NCBI RefSeq assembly: GCF_015163715.1
Contig: NZ_JADDUM010000036.1
Location: forward strand, 1 to 64,000
DNA from: Pseudomonas cyclaminis
Lineage (GTDB): Bacteria; Pseudomonadota; Gammaproteobacteria; Pseudomonadales; Pseudomonadaceae
Direction of reading: 5' to 3'
Length of the DNA: 64,000 nucleotides
Each line of letters opens with the position of its first letter. Within the stretch, counting starts at the first letter, position 1. Below the pieces are notes generated by a model. That model was not told the origin of the DNA and did no database searches. It saw only the letters and a list, made by a program, of their open reading frames with translations. Shown here piece by piece: positions 9,766 to 19,411 of the stretch. Position numbers and translations under genes: made by a program.

Positions 9766-10425
9766 TCACTTTTTGGCTGCGATCATCGCCATAAACGCCG
9801 GCATCGCGGCCTCCCGGTCCGCCGCCACTTTCTGGGCATTCGGCATGGCGTGCAATTTTTCCAGCAATGCCTTCGCCTTTGGCATCTCAGCCAGCAAGTC
9901 CAGGCCAAACAGCTTCTCGCTCACGCCACAGGCGAGGTTCACGCTGTACATGAAATACAGGTCTGCAAGCGTAAAGCCCTCTCCCGCCACATAAGGCGCA
10001 AACTTGCCGTGCCTGCCTAAAGCACCGATCCCCAGCAGCAACTCCGCTTTGGATTTCTCCTTGATCGCCTCGGGCACCGGCATGCCGAAGAACGCTTCGG
10101 CAAAACATGCGCGGGCAGGCAGCTCGATGTACAGCTCGATTTCACGGCACAGCGCCAGCACCTGGGCGCGCTGGAATGGGTCGGCCGGCAACAGCGACGG
10201 ACCTTCCTGGGTTTGCTCGATGTACTCGAGGATCACACTGGTTTCGTTGATAAACCCCTGCTTTACGCCCAGCGCCGGCACCTTGCCACGTGGGCTGATT
10301 GCCAAGGCTTGCGGGGTTTGACCAGCGTAGAAAGGCACCTCTTCAAACAGGAGCCCTTTCTCCAGCAGCGCCAGTTTCACCATGTTGTAGTAGTTGCTGA
10401 CCGAAAATCCGTAAAGCTTGAGCAT
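9766..10425 (-). CDS. glutathione S-transferase family protein
   Basis: A 219-residue cytosolic GST-fold protein. The N-terminal thioredoxin-like domain (1-80) starts MLKLYGFSVSNYYNMVKLAL and has the cis-proline region GKVPAL and the glutathione gamma-Glu site N-E-T-S around residue 65; the C-terminal domain is all helical. The start at 10425 follows GGAGG and matches family length, so the in-frame extension to 10503 is rejected. Substrate is unknown; such enzymes conjugate or reduce electrophiles and peroxides. It stands alone, convergent with argH. Confidence 0.88.
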   Translation of the reverse strand: MLKLYGFSVSNYYNMVKLALLEKGLLFEEVPFYAGQTPQALAISPRGKVPALGVKQGFINETSVILEYIEQTQEGPSLLPADPFQRAQVLALCREIELYIELPARACFAEAFFGMPVPEAIKEKSKAELLLGIGALGRHGKFAPYVAGEGFTLADLYFMYSVNLACGVSEKLFGLDLLAEMPKAKALLEKLHAMPNAQKVAADREAAMPAFMAMIAAKK

Positions 10426-10550
10426 CGCAAAGCCTCCAGGCCGTGTGCGGGGTTGGCTGCAGGAGTTATAGATCCTGGGGCGCGGCCTGACCAGCAGCAT
10501 CACCTGCCTGAATGGGGGTAGACTGGCGCCCTTTCCTTGAGGAGCCTGCC

Positions 10551-10835
10551 ATGAGCGAGCCGACCGATATCGACAACGACGAAGAAGAATTCACCGAAAA
10601 CACCCTGGTCGAAGCGATCGAGAACCAGATCGAAAACGACAACCCGCCTGCCGCCAAGGCTACCTTCAACAAATTGACGTTGGTGGGTTATGAGCGTGAA
10701 GAGATCCTGAATCTCATGGCCCACGTGCTCGCATTCGAGATCGACGCAATGCTGGACGAAGACCGCGCCTTCAATACCGAATGGTATGAAACCGCGCTGC
10801 GGGCGTTGCCTGAGTTGCCGCCTGAAAAGGAATAA
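10551..10835 (+). CDS. conserved small acidic protein, function unknown
   Basis: A 94-residue acidic protein (MSEPTDIDNDEEEFTEN...) found, as far as I recall, at this place in Pseudomonas genomes. The start at 10551 follows TTGAGGAG; the in-frame extension to 10512 has no ribosome site. The N-terminal 20 residues are highly acidic and the rest is predicted helical, with no known domain. No signal peptide is seen, so it is cytoplasmic. The role is unknown. Confidence 0.75.
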   Translation: MSEPTDIDNDEEEFTENTLVEAIENQIENDNPPAAKATFNKLTLVGYEREEILNLMAHVLAFEIDAMLDEDRAFNTEWYETALRALPELPPEKE

Positions 10836-10930
10836 TCCCGGCACGCAGCAACACGCTGGACAGTTCGGCAAAGTGCGTTCACCTTATGGTCTGCTAGCCT
10901 CTAATAAATTTTAGAAAGTCTGGAGTCCTT

Positions 10931-11182
10931 ATGTCGTATACCCCTGAGTTGGTTGCCGAACTGGAAATCCTTGCACTCTTCAACCTGGACAGCTCCCAGG
11001 AAGGTCTGAAAGTCCACCAGACCGCCGCGCCCACTGCCATCGCCGCTGCCAAAAGCCTTTTTGACAAAGAACTGATTACCCTGCCAGATGGTGGTTACCT
11101 GACCAGCCTTGGCCGGGATGCGGCCCAACATACCCAAAGCCTGCTGACGATCCTGAATACAACGAAAAAAGAAGCTGCCTGA
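10931..11182 (+). CDS. TIGR02647-family small protein
   Basis: An 83-residue protein starting MSYTPELVAELEILALFNLDSSQEGLKVH, which I recognise as the TIGR02647 family of gammaproteobacterial proteins. It looks like a small winged-helix-type fold (LFDKELITLPDGGYLTSLG resembles a wing), so DNA binding is a fair guess, not shown. The start at 10931 has a TGGAG site 7 bases upstream. It precedes cyaA on the same strand by about 165 bases, with a short inverted repeat without a T run in between. Confidence 0.8.
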   Translation: MSYTPELVAELEILALFNLDSSQEGLKVHQTAAPTAIAAAKSLFDKELITLPDGGYLTSLGRDAAQHTQSLLTILNTTKKEAA

Positions 11183-11347
11183 TACCTGACACAGCCCATG
11201 GAATCCGCCTCTTGCGGATTCGCGGGCGTTGCTGTGCAAGTGCGAAAAATCTGACGTCAAACCCCATTTCCCGCTAAACCTCCTACGCGACTGACTGTAA
11301 ACTCCTACACGGCCGCCCACGTCGGCTCTGCGAGCCACGAGTTCGAC

Positions 11348-14188
11348 ATGACCCGCACCCATGAAATCCGCCCGGACCTGGACGAAGGCATCGACCGCAA
11401 GGTGCTGGCCCAATTGCGCGCGCGCTTCATGGCCCTCAACGAAGGCCGCATGGCCCGTGCCGTTGAGGGACTGACGCCGCGCCAACAAAGCGTGTTGACC
11501 CTGCTGCCGCTGTTTTTCCATGTCAATCATCCGCTGTTGCCCGGCTATGTATCGGGCAGCACGCCGGCCGGGCTGTCGAACTTCGAACCTGACGCCCAGG
11601 CCCTGGCCGAAGCCCAACGCCTGACCCGCTCGTTCTCTTACAAGCCACGCCCGGTCAATCAGCCCAAGCCGATCCATGGCCTGTTCCTGATGGGCAGCCT
11701 TGGCACCCTCGCCCAGGCGGATCAGAGCGACATGGACGTGTGGGTCTGCCACGCTCCCGACCTGAGCGAAAACGAGCAGGCCGAACTGCGCAAGAAATGC
11801 CAGTTGCTGGAAGCCTGGGCCCTGACCATGGGCGCCGAGGCGCACTTCTTTCTGATCGAGCCGACGCGCTTTGTGCTCGGTGAACGCGACACCCAGCTGA
11901 GCTCCGACGACTGCGGTACCACCCAGCATTACCTGCTGCTGGACGAGTTTTACCGCACCGCCATCTGGCTCGCCGGGCGCACGCCGATCTGGTGGCTGGT
12001 GCCGGTATACGAAGAAACCCGTTACGCCGAATTCACCCATACGCTACTTTCCAAGCGGTTTATTCGGGCCGATGAAACCCTCGACCTGGGCCACCTCGCG
12101 CATATTCCCCCCGGCGAATTCATTGGAGCCGGGCTGTGGCAACTGTTCAAAGGCATCGAGTCGCCCTACAAATCAGTGCTCAAGCTGCTGCTGACTGAGG
12201 TCTACGCCAGCGAGCACCCGAACGTGCACTGCCTGAGCCTGCGCTTCAAGCGTGCGGTGTTCGCCAACCAGATGGACTTGGATGAGCTGGACCCGTACAT
12301 CGTGGTGTACCGCCGCATTGAGGAATACCTCAAGGCCCGCAACGAGCCGGAACGCCTGGAGCTGGTGCGCCGTGCGCTGTACCTGAAGGTCAATCGCAAA
12401 CTCACCGCCGGCCAACGCAGCACCAGTTGGCAGCGACTGCTGCTGGAGCGCCTCGCCCACGAGTGGGGCTGGGACCAGCGTCAACTGGCCCTGCTGGACA
12501 GCCGCAGCCAATGGAAAGTGCGCCAGGTGGCGTCAGAGCGCCGTGCGCTGGTCAGCGAGCTGAACTACAGCTATCGCTTCCTGACCCAGTTTGCCCGTAC
12601 CGAACAGACCGTCAGCCTGATCAACAAGCGCGATCTCAATGTGCTGGGCCGGCGCCTGTACGCCGCCTTTGAGCGCAAGGCCGGCAAGGTCGAGTTCATC
12701 AACCCCGGCATTGCCCCGGACTTGGCCGAAGACACCCTGACCCTGGTGCAGTCGCCCAACCGCAAGGAACCGGGCCAGCACCACTGGGGCCTGTACAACG
12801 GCAACCTCACCGCGCTGGAATGGGAACACTTCGCGCCGATCAAGCGCAGCCGCGATCTGCTGGAGATGCTCACCTGGTGCCATCGCAATGGCGTGATCGA
12901 CAGCAGCACGCGCCTGGCGTTGCACCCCGGCACCAGCGACATGACCGAATTCGAGCTGTTCAACCTGCTGGGCAGCCTGCAACAGACCGTCGCCCTGCCC
13001 CTGACCAGCGTCGATGAAATCAGCCTGCTGCGCTCGGCGGTGCCCGAGGAGGTGTTGCTGCTGATCAACGTCGGCGTCGACCCGCTCAAGCATCACCGCG
13101 ACCTGAATATCCTGATGACCACCGAGCGCACCGACTCCCTGAGCTATGCCGGGGTACGCGATAACCTGGTGCTGACCCTGGACCAGGTCACGCTCAACAG
13201 CTGGAACGAGGTGATGGTCAGCCGCTACGACGGCCCGCACGCCTTGCTCGACTGCCTGCGCGACTACCTCAATCAACTGCCGCCGGACCACCTGCCACGG
13301 CTGCGGGTGCGCTGCTTCTGTCACAACCGTGCGCAATTCATTGCCCAGCGCGTGGAAGAAATCTTCGACACCGCGCAGAACCTGCTGATGGGTCAGTCCA
13401 ATCACCGCTACTTGCTGCAAGTCCAGCAGCACTACCACGTGATGGAGTTGATGCCGGGCCAAGCCACCCATGTGTCACTGGCAACCCAGGACGCGCTGAT
13501 CGCCTACCTCAGTGAAGAGCTGGCCAGCTACAGCCCCTTGCATCTGGATTCCATGGCGTTGGAAGACCACGACTTGGCGCTGCTGTTGCCCATGGGCATG
13601 GCCGATTGCGTGCAGGTCTTCTATCGGGTCAATGAAGGTTTCGCCGAGCTGTATGTGCTGGATGAGTTCAACGCACTGTGGCAACAGCGCCTGCCGTTTC
13701 ATGACGAGCAGAGCCTGTTGGCGCCGTTGCAGCGCTTCCTGCAATCGATCATCTACCGTCGGGATGCGTTGTCGCCGCTGGACACGCAACAACCGCTGGG
13801 CGCGGCGCAGACGTTGTACTACCAAGTATTGCCGTCAGGAAGCGGCCGCGCACGCGGCATAGAGCCCCGCCCGGCGCCGCACAACCCGACGAACAAACCG
13901 TTTTACGACGTGCAGGCGATTATTGGCAAGGCAGCACCGGGGCAGGTGGGCATTACCCTGTACTGCAATCAGCGGGAGTTTTCCGAGTTGGAATTCGGCG
14001 ACCAGCTATTTGCCGTGGTCGCCCAGGAGATCGTCGGGCAGCGCCGGGAAACCGAACGCTACCGCTGCTACATCACCGACCTTGATCTGTCGGGCCTGCT
14101 CGGCGATGTGCAGAGCCCGAGCAACCTTTACCTGCGTTACAAGGCCGAGCTGGAGCTGTCGCTCAACGAGGCGCTGAGCCAGATTTAG
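11348..14188 (+). CDS. cyaA: class I adenylate cyclase
   Basis: A 946-residue class I adenylate cyclase making cAMP for the Vfr/Crp regulon. The N-terminal catalytic half contains the nucleotidyltransferase-like block LFLMGSLGTLAQADQSDMDVWVC around residues 117-137; the C-terminal half is the long regulatory region of enterobacterial-type enzymes. Length is normal or slightly long for Pseudomonas. The ATG at 11348 aligns with the family start. Its 3' end overlaps the end of convergent rnk by four bases. Confidence 0.93.
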   Translation: MTRTHEIRPDLDEGIDRKVLAQLRARFMALNEGRMARAVEGLTPRQQSVLTLLPLFFHVNHPLLPGYVSGSTPAGLSNFEPDAQALAEAQRLTRSFSYKPRPVNQPKPIHGLFLMGSLGTLAQADQSDMDVWVCHAPDLSENEQAELRKKCQLLEAWALTMGAEAHFFLIEPTRFVLGERDTQLSSDDCGTTQHYLLLDEFYRTAIWLAGRTPIWWLVPVYEETRYAEFTHTLLSKRFIRADETLDLGHLAHIPPGEFIGAGLWQLFKGIESPYKSVLKLLLTEVYASEHPNVHCLSLRFKRAVFANQMDLDELDPYIVVYRRIEEYLKARNEPERLELVRRALYLKVNRKLTAGQRSTSWQRLLLERLAHEWGWDQRQLALLDSRSQWKVRQVASERRALVSELNYSYRFLTQFARTEQTVSLINKRDLNVLGRRLYAAFERKAGKVEFINPGIAPDLAEDTLTLVQSPNRKEPGQHHWGLYNGNLTALEWEHFAPIKRSRDLLEMLTWCHRNGVIDSSTRLALHPGTSDMTEFELFNLLGSLQQTVALPLTSVDEISLLRSAVPEEVLLLINVGVDPLKHHRDLNILMTTERTDSLSYAGVRDNLVLTLDQVTLNSWNEVMVSRYDGPHALLDCLRDYLNQLPPDHLPRLRVRCFCHNRAQFIAQRVEEIFDTAQNLLMGQSNHRYLLQVQQHYHVMELMPGQATHVSLATQDALIAYLSEELASYSPLHLDSMALEDHDLALLLPMGMADCVQVFYRVNEGFAELYVLDEFNALWQQRLPFHDEQSLLAPLQRFLQSIIYRRDALSPLDTQQPLGAAQTLYYQVLPSGSGRARGIEPRPAPHNPTNKPFYDVQAIIGKAAPGQVGITLYCNQREFSELEFGDQLFAVVAQEIVGQRRETERYRCYITDLDLSGLLGDVQSPSNLYLRYKAELELSLNEALSQI

Positions 14189-14598
14189 AGAGCAAAGGCG
14201 CCGCCATCTTTTGGCTGGCCTTCAACGCTGAGCAACTCAAGCTTGAGGGTCTTGCCACCCGGGGCCGGCCAGTCGATGTGCTGGCCCACTTGCAGGCCGA
14301 GCAGCGCGCTGCCCACGGGGGCCAGGATCGAGATCTTGCCGGCGTCTGCATTGGCGTCTTTGGGATAAACCAACGTCAGGTGATAGTCCTTGCCGCTGCT
14401 TTGCTCACGGCAATGCACGCTGGAGTTCATGGTCACGACACCCGCAGGCACTTCATCGTGGCCAACCACGTCTTCGGCGCGGTCGAGTTCGGCTTGCAAC
14501 GCTTCGACGCCGGGAGTTGCGTCGCCCAAGCGGTCGATCAATTGCTCCAGACGCTGCACGTCAAGACGGGTGAGGATGATGGACGGTGCGGTGGTCAT
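14185..14598 (-). CDS. rnk: Rnk, GreA-like RNA polymerase-binding regulator
   Basis: A 137-residue regulator of nucleoside diphosphate kinase. It has a short N-terminal coiled-coil arm and a C-terminal GreA/GreB-type FKBP-like domain (YPKDANADAGKISILAPVGSALLGLQVGQ). The family binds RNA polymerase near the secondary channel; in P. aeruginosa it was found as a suppressor linked to alginate regulation. The start at 14598 gives MTTAPSIILTRLDVQRLEQLI, as in relatives. It is convergent with cyaA and overlaps its end by four bases. Confidence 0.92.
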   Translation of the reverse strand: MTTAPSIILTRLDVQRLEQLIDRLGDATPGVEALQAELDRAEDVVGHDEVPAGVVTMNSSVHCREQSSGKDYHLTLVYPKDANADAGKISILAPVGSALLGLQVGQHIDWPAPGGKTLKLELLSVEGQPKDGGAFAL

Positions 14599-14634
14599 GA
14601 TTCAGGCAGACTCCTTTTTTCTGCACAAAAAAGC

Positions 14635-14661
14635 AAAACCCCGCCAAAAAAAGGCGGGGTT
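14635..14661 (-). terminator. rho-independent terminator
   Basis: Stem AACCCCGCC / GGCGGGGTT around a 7-base A/T loop with a short T run on the minus strand. It lies after the DUF1289 gene and would end the cyaY-DUF1289 transcript before rnk. Confidence 0.75.
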
Positions 14662-14729
14662 CTCACGGGCCTCGGTGAGTTGAGGCGTACCCGGACACTA
14701 CCACAGCGTCATAAATAAACAAGACAGCC

Positions 14730-14948
14730 TCAGGCGTGCGCCCTGCGCTGCTCGGCCTCGGCACAGATCACCCGGCGCCGGGCATCGTCGGCGGAGCGCC
14801 ATTCGCGGATGTCTTCGACGTGGCGAAAGCAGCCGAGGCAGACTTTTTGCTCGTCCAGGCGACACAAACTGATACAAGGTGACGGCACCGCCGGGCTGAC
14901 ATTGCTGAACAGCGGCTTGGGCGGGCGGACAGGTGCAGGCTGGGTCAC
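14730..14948 (-). CDS. DUF1289 small cysteine protein
   Basis: A 72-residue DUF1289 protein with the family pattern PCISLCRLDEQKVCLGCFR, four cysteines likely to bind a metal or iron-sulphur site. The start is GTG at 14948, two bases after the cyaY stop, so the two are probably co-translated. Pairing with the frataxin-like cyaY is suggestive of iron metabolism but unproven. A second DUF1289 gene occurs far downstream at 62397 beside dmeF. Confidence 0.85.
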   Translation of the reverse strand: MTQPAPVRPPKPLFSNVSPAVPSPCISLCRLDEQKVCLGCFRHVEDIREWRSADDARRRVICAEAEQRRAHA

Positions 14949-14950
14949 GG

Positions 14951-15283
14951 TCAGATCTCGTCGAAATCCAGCTCTTCGCCGGTATATTCCTGGACCAGGC
15001 GCGTGAGCATCTCGCCCAGCAGCTCTTCACTCTTGTCGCACTGCCATTTGCCGCTTTCTTCGTCGTAGTCGAAGTGAACACCACCGGAACGCGCCGCCAG
15101 CCACAACTGACGCAGCGGTTCCTGACGGCTGAAGATCAACTGCTGGCCGCTCTCGAACTTGACGGTCAGCACGCCCGCCGAGTTTTCCAGGTCCACGTCC
15201 AGATCGCTGTCGTCGAAAATATCTTCCAGCTTCTCCTGCGTGGCATCCACCAGGTCGTGAAAACGGGCTTCGGTCAAACTCAT
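14951..15283 (-). CDS. cyaY: CyaY, bacterial frataxin
   Basis: A 110-residue frataxin homologue that binds iron and modulates iron-sulphur cluster assembly by IscS. The acidic first helix (TQEKLEDIFDDSDLDVDLE) and the beta-sheet core (GVLTVKFESGQQLIFSRQEPLRQLWLAARSGGVHFDY) are typical. Length is normal. It is divergent from lptM with about 240 bases between them, which should hold both promoters. Confidence 0.95.
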   Translation of the reverse strand: MSLTEARFHDLVDATQEKLEDIFDDSDLDVDLENSAGVLTVKFESGQQLIFSRQEPLRQLWLAARSGGVHFDYDEESGKWQCDKSEELLGEMLTRLVQEYTGEELDFDEI

Positions 15284-15521
15284 TGTGGCAACCTCAAAAG
15301 TGTCTGGTTTTGCTCAAGCGCCGCACGATACGGGCGAGCTTCGCCGATTGCAAAGGATACCGATTTCGTTACCGGTGACGGTACGAAATATCCTCTGCCA
15401 GCGTAGCCTGCTTCACCTTCGTGTCGGCAAACCCCCGCCGGACGGGTATTTCAGCGCATAGGCAAGCTGGCGGGTGGTCGGTATACTCGGGCGCAATTAA
15501 TGCATATTCAAGGATTTCGCC

Positions 15522-15689
15522 ATGAAGCGCCTGATCTCTTCCCTTGCTGCGCTCGTCGCGGTCGCTTGCCTCGTTAGTGCCTGTGGTCAAAAAGGCCCGC
15601 TGTACCTGCCCGATGACAGCAAAGACCCGAACGAACAGGCGCAATCGTCGCAAAAACCGGCAAAAGCGCACAAGCACGACACTTACTAA
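15522..15689 (+). CDS. lptM: LptM (YifL) small lipoprotein
   Basis: A 55-residue lipoprotein starting [21 protein letters not shown]; the lipobox LVSAC puts the lipidated cysteine at residue 21. After the cysteine comes GQKGPLYLP, the hallmark of the LptM/YifL family, which in E. coli helps mature the LptD-LptE outer-membrane LPS translocon. The tail is hydrophilic and Lys/His-rich. It precedes lysA by 9 bases, and this lptM-lysA-dapF order is widely conserved. Confidence 0.92.
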   Translation: MKRLISSLAALVAVACLVSACGQKGPLYLPDDSKDPNEQAQSSQKPAKAHKHDTY

Positions 15690-15698
15690 GGGAAAATC

Positions 15699-16946
15699 AT
15701 GGACGCTTTTAACTACCGGGACGGCGAGCTGTTCGCGGAAGGCGTGGCGCTGTCCGCGATTGCCCAGCGCTTTGGCACCCCGACGTATGTGTACTCCCGC
15801 GCTCACATCGAAGCGCAATACCGCTCCTTCACCGACGCGCTGGACGGCGTACCGCACCTGGTGTGCTACGCGGTCAAGGCCAACTCCAACCTGGGTGTAC
15901 TGAATGTCCTGGCGCGTCTGGGCGCTGGTTTTGACATCGTGTCCCGTGGCGAGCTGGAGCGAGTACTGGCGGCTGGCGGCCAGGCTGACAAGATCGTGTT
16001 CTCCGGCGTCGGCAAGAGCCGCGAAGACATGCGCCGCGCCCTGGAAGTCGGTGTGCGTTGCTTCAATATCGAATCCACCGACGAGCTGGAGCGCCTGCAA
16101 GTCGTAGCCGCCGAGATGGGCGTTCGCGCCCCGATCTCCCTGCGCGTCAACCCGGACGTCGATGCTGGCACCCACCCGTACATTTCCACCGGTCTCAAAG
16201 AGAACAAGTTCGGCATCGCCATTGCCGACGCCGAAGATGTGTACATCCGCGCCGCCCAGCTGCCAAACCTGGAAGTGCTGGGTGTCGACTGCCATATCGG
16301 CTCGCAGCTGACCAGCCTGCCGCCGTTCCTTGATGCCCTCGACCGCTTGCTGGCGTTGATCGATCGCCTCGGCGAGTGCGGCATCTACCTGCACCACATC
16401 GACCTCGGTGGCGGCGTGGGCGTGCGGTATCGCGATGAAGAGCCGCCGCTGATCGCCGACTATATCCAGGCCGTGCGTGAGCGCATTGAGGGCCGCGACC
16501 TGACGCTGATGTTCGAGCCGGGCCGCTATATCGTCGCCAACGCCGGCGTGCTGCTGACCCAGGTCGAGTACCTCAAGCATACCGAACACAAGGATTTCGC
16601 CATCGTCGACGCGGCGATGAACGACCTGATCCGCCCGGCGCTGTATCAGGCCTGGATGAATGTCACCGCCGTGACGCCTCGCGACAGCGAAGCCCGCGCC
16701 TATGACATCGTCGGCCCGATCTGCGAAACCGGTGACTTCCTGGCCAAGGATCGTCAGTTGGCCCTGGAAGAAGGCGATCTGCTGGCCGTGCATTCGGCCG
16801 GTGCCTACGGGTTTGTCATGAGTTCCAACTACAACACCCGCGGCCGTACCGCCGAGGTGCTGGTGGACGGTGATCAAGCGTTTGAAGTGCGTCGCCGCGA
16901 GACGGTAGCCGAGTTGTATGCTGGCGAAAGCCTGCTGCCGGAGTAA
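15699..16946 (+). CDS. lysA: diaminopimelate decarboxylase
   Basis: A 415-residue fold-III PLP enzyme that converts meso-diaminopimelate to lysine. The PLP lysine is K60 in [10 protein letters not shown]; the glycine-rich phosphate site is DLGGGVGV, and the catalytic cysteine motif CETGDF is near residue 343. Full length. It follows lptM and precedes dapF by 3 bases, so the two lysine genes form one transcript. The start at 15699 follows AAGGGAAA. Confidence 0.97.
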   Translation: MDAFNYRDGELFAEGVALSAIAQRFGTPTYVYSRAHIEAQYRSFTDALDGVPHLVCYAVKANSNLGVLNVLARLGAGFDIVSRGELERVLAAGGQADKIVFSGVGKSREDMRRALEVGVRCFNIESTDELERLQVVAAEMGVRAPISLRVNPDVDAGTHPYISTGLKENKFGIAIADAEDVYIRAAQLPNLEVLGVDCHIGSQLTSLPPFLDALDRLLALIDRLGECGIYLHHIDLGGGVGVRYRDEEPPLIADYIQAVRERIEGRDLTLMFEPGRYIVANAGVLLTQVEYLKHTEHKDFAIVDAAMNDLIRPALYQAWMNVTAVTPRDSEARAYDIVGPICETGDFLAKDRQLALEEGDLLAVHSAGAYGFVMSSNYNTRGRTAEVLVDGDQAFEVRRRETVAELYAGESLLPE

Positions 16947-16949
16947 GCC

Positions 16950-17779
16950 ATGCTGCTGCGTTTTACCAAGATGCACGGGTTGGGCAATGATTTCATGGTC
17001 CTCGATCTGGTCAGCCAGCACGCGCACATCCTGCCCAAGCACGCTAAACAGTGGGGCGACCGACATACCGGGATTGGTTTCGATCAGTTGCTGATTGTCG
17101 AGGCACCCAGCAACCCGGAGGTGGATTTCCGTTACCGGATCTTCAACTCCGATGGTTCCGAAGTGGAGCAGTGCGGCAACGGTGCACGCTGCTTCGCACG
17201 TTTCGTGCTGGACAAGCGCCTGACCGCCAAGCGCCAGATCCGCGTCGAGACCAAGAGCGGCGTGATCGAACTGGATATCCGCAGCGACGGCCAGATCAGC
17301 GTCAACATGGGCGCGCCGCGCCTGGTGCCGGCGGATATTCCGTTCCAGGCCACCGAGCAGGCCGTCAGCTACGCGCTGGACGTGGACGGCCAGTCGGTGG
17401 ACATCGCCGCCGTGTCCATGGGCAACCCCCATGCCGTACTGCGGGTCAACGACATCAACAATGCCCCCGTGCATGAACTGGGGCCGAAGATCGAACACCA
17501 CCCGCGCTTTCCGGCGCGGGTCAACGTGGGTTTCCTGCAGGTGATCGACCGTTCCCGTGCGCAATTGCGTGTATGGGAACGCGGCGCCGGCGAAACCCAG
17601 GCGTGCGGCACCGGTGCTTGCGCCGCTGCGTCGCCGCGATCAGCCAGGGGTGGATGGATTCGCCGCTGCTGATCGACCTGCCCGGTGGACGCCTGTCCAT
17701 CGAATGGGCAGGCCCTGGCCACCCGGTGCTGATGACCGGGCCGGCCTCGCGTGTATACGAAGGACAGGTCCGTCTATGA
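16950..17779 (+). pseudogene. dapF: diaminopimelate epimerase, broken by a one-base deletion
   Basis: DapF converts LL- to meso-diaminopimelate for peptidoglycan and lysine. Both catalytic cysteines are encoded, in QCGNGARC and in [10 protein letters not shown] (about residues 76 and 219). After the GCG codon at 17628-17630 one G is missing: the frame goes to a stop at 17672 (240 residues ending RGGWIRRC), while the normal ending [20 protein letters not shown]...YEGQVRL continues in the next frame to 17779. The first frame lacks about 57 C-terminal residues. As dapF is normally important for growth, this is either a sequencing error or a real lesion covered by another epimerase. Confidence 0.9.
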
Positions 17780-17792
17780 GTGAGCCCAGCTA

Positions 17793-18509
17793 ATGACCGA
17801 TAAGCCTCAAGTACCCGCACCCGCAACCCCGAGCGAAAGTCTGGAGGCCGCTGCTGTCGCGGCGTACCTTGAGGCGAATCCGGATTTCTTCGTCGAGCAC
17901 GAAGAACTGCTGCCGGCGTTGCGCATCCCCCACCAGCGCGGCGACACCGTGTCGCTGGTGGAACGACAGATGAAGATCCTGCGCGAGCGCAATATCGAGA
18001 TGCGTCACAAGCTCTCGCACCTGATGGACGTCGCCCGCGACAACGACCGCCTGTTCGACAAGACCCGTCGCCTGATTCTTGCCCTGATGGACGCCACCAG
18101 CCTGGAAGAAACCGTGATCGCGGTAGAAGACAGCCTGCGCCAGGACTTCCAAGTGCCATTTGTCAGCCTGATCCTGTTCAGCGACAACCCGATGCCGGTG
18201 GGCCGCTGGGTCAGCGGCAGCGACGCGCAGACCGCGATTGGCGGCCTGTTGTCCGAGGGCAAGAGCATCAGCGGCACCCTGCGCGAGCACGAACTGGACT
18301 TCCTGTTTGGCGCCGAACAACGCAAGGAGATCGGTTCCACTGCAGTGGTCGCCCTCAGCCACCAAGGTTTGCATGGCGTGCTGGCCATCGCGAGCCGTGA
18401 TCCTGCGCACTACAAAAGCTCGGTGGGCACGCTGTTCCTGACCTATATCGCCGAAGTGCTGGGTCGCGTTCTGCCGCGTTTTACCACTGCCCTGCGCGCG
18501 GTGCGCTAG
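17793..18509 (+). CDS. DUF484 family protein
   Basis: A 238-residue DUF484 protein with a GAF-like core. The start has [22 protein letters not shown], the usual N-terminal helix, followed by a coiled-coil at about 45-85 ([19 protein letters not shown]) and the GAF-type domain. It is always found between dapF and xerC in gammaproteobacteria; function is unknown, though the synteny hints at a link with recombination or cell division. The ATG at 17793 overlaps a tiny five-codon frame that ends at TAATG. Confidence 0.9.
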   Translation: MTDKPQVPAPATPSESLEAAAVAAYLEANPDFFVEHEELLPALRIPHQRGDTVSLVERQMKILRERNIEMRHKLSHLMDVARDNDRLFDKTRRLILALMDATSLEETVIAVEDSLRQDFQVPFVSLILFSDNPMPVGRWVSGSDAQTAIGGLLSEGKSISGTLREHELDFLFGAEQRKEIGSTAVVALSHQGLHGVLAIASRDPAHYKSSVGTLFLTYIAEVLGRVLPRFTTALRAVR

Positions 18510-18511
18510 CC

Positions 18512-19411
18512 ATGGAACGGCAACTGGACGCTTACTGCGCTCACCTGCGCAACGAGCGCCAGATGTCGCCCCATACGCTGGAAGCCTACCGACGGGACTT
18601 GAACAAGGTCCTGGCCTACTGCGAAAAACAGCAGGTCACCAGTTGGAAGGCCCTGGATATCCAGAACCTGCGCAGCCTGATCGCACGCCTGCACCACGCC
18701 GGCCAGTCCTCGCGCAGCCTGGCGCGCCTGCTGTCGGCTGTGCGCGGGCTCTATCACTACCTCAACCGCGAAGGCCTGTGCGATCACGACCCTGCCAACG
18801 GCCTGTCGGCGCCTAAGGGCGAACGGCGCCTGCCCAAGACCCTGGACACCGACCGCGCCCTGCAATTGCTCGACGGCGCCGTGGAAGACGACTTCCTCGC
18901 CCACCGCGACCAGGCAATCCTGGAGCTGTTCTATTCCTCGGGCCTGCGCCTGTCGGAACTGACCGGCCTGAACCTGGACCAATTGGACCTGGCGGACGGA
19001 CTGGTGCAAGTACTCGGCAAGGGCAGCAAAACCCGCGTGCTGCCGATAGGCAGAAAGGCCCGCGAAGCCCTGCAACTTTGGCTGCCGCTGCGGGCGCTGA
19101 CCAACCCGGCGGACGACGCCGTGTTTATCAGCCAGCAAGGCCGGCGCCTGGGGCCACGGGCGATTCAGGTACGGGTCAAAGCCGCCGGCGAGCGCGAACT
19201 GGGGCAGAACCTGCACCCGCATATGCTGCGGCACTCCTTTGCCAGCCATCTGCTGGAGTCATCCCAGGACCTGCGCGCCGTGCAGGAGCTGCTCGGCCAC
19301 TCCGATATCAAGACCACTCAGATCTACACCCATCTGGACTTCCAACACCTGGCAACGGTGTACGACAGCGCCCATCCAAGGGCCAAACGCATCAAGGGCG
19401 GCGACTCATGA
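18512..19411 (+). CDS. xerC: XerC tyrosine recombinase
   Basis: A 299-residue recombinase that with XerD resolves chromosome dimers at dif. The N-terminal SAM-like core-binding domain covers 1-100; the catalytic domain has R146 (GLRLSELTG), H237 and R240 ([12 protein letters not shown]), H263 ([11 protein letters not shown]) and nucleophile Y272 (IYTHLDF). Full set of active-site residues. Starts 2 bases after the DUF484 stop. This is a housekeeping gene, separate from the island recombinases at 24798-31043. Confidence 0.96.
   Translation: MERQLDAYCAHLRNERQMSPHTLEAYRRDLNKVLAYCEKQQVTSWKALDIQNLRSLIARLHHAGQSSRSLARLLSAVRGLYHYLNREGLCDHDPANGLSAPKGERRLPKTLDTDRALQLLDGAVEDDFLAHRDQAILELFYSSGLRLSELTGLNLDQLDLADGLVQVLGKGSKTRVLPIGRKAREALQLWLPLRALTNPADDAVFISQQGRRLGPRAIQVRVKAAGERELGQNLHPHMLRHSFASHLLESSQDLRAVQELLGHSDIKTTQIYTHLDFQHLATVYDSAHPRAKRIKGGDS

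Noticed and set aside
15369-17564. 731-codon open frame on the minus strand opposite lysA and dapF
   Set aside because: It is the antisense of well-recognised genes in GC-rich DNA, has His/Gln/Val-rich composition and no family features.
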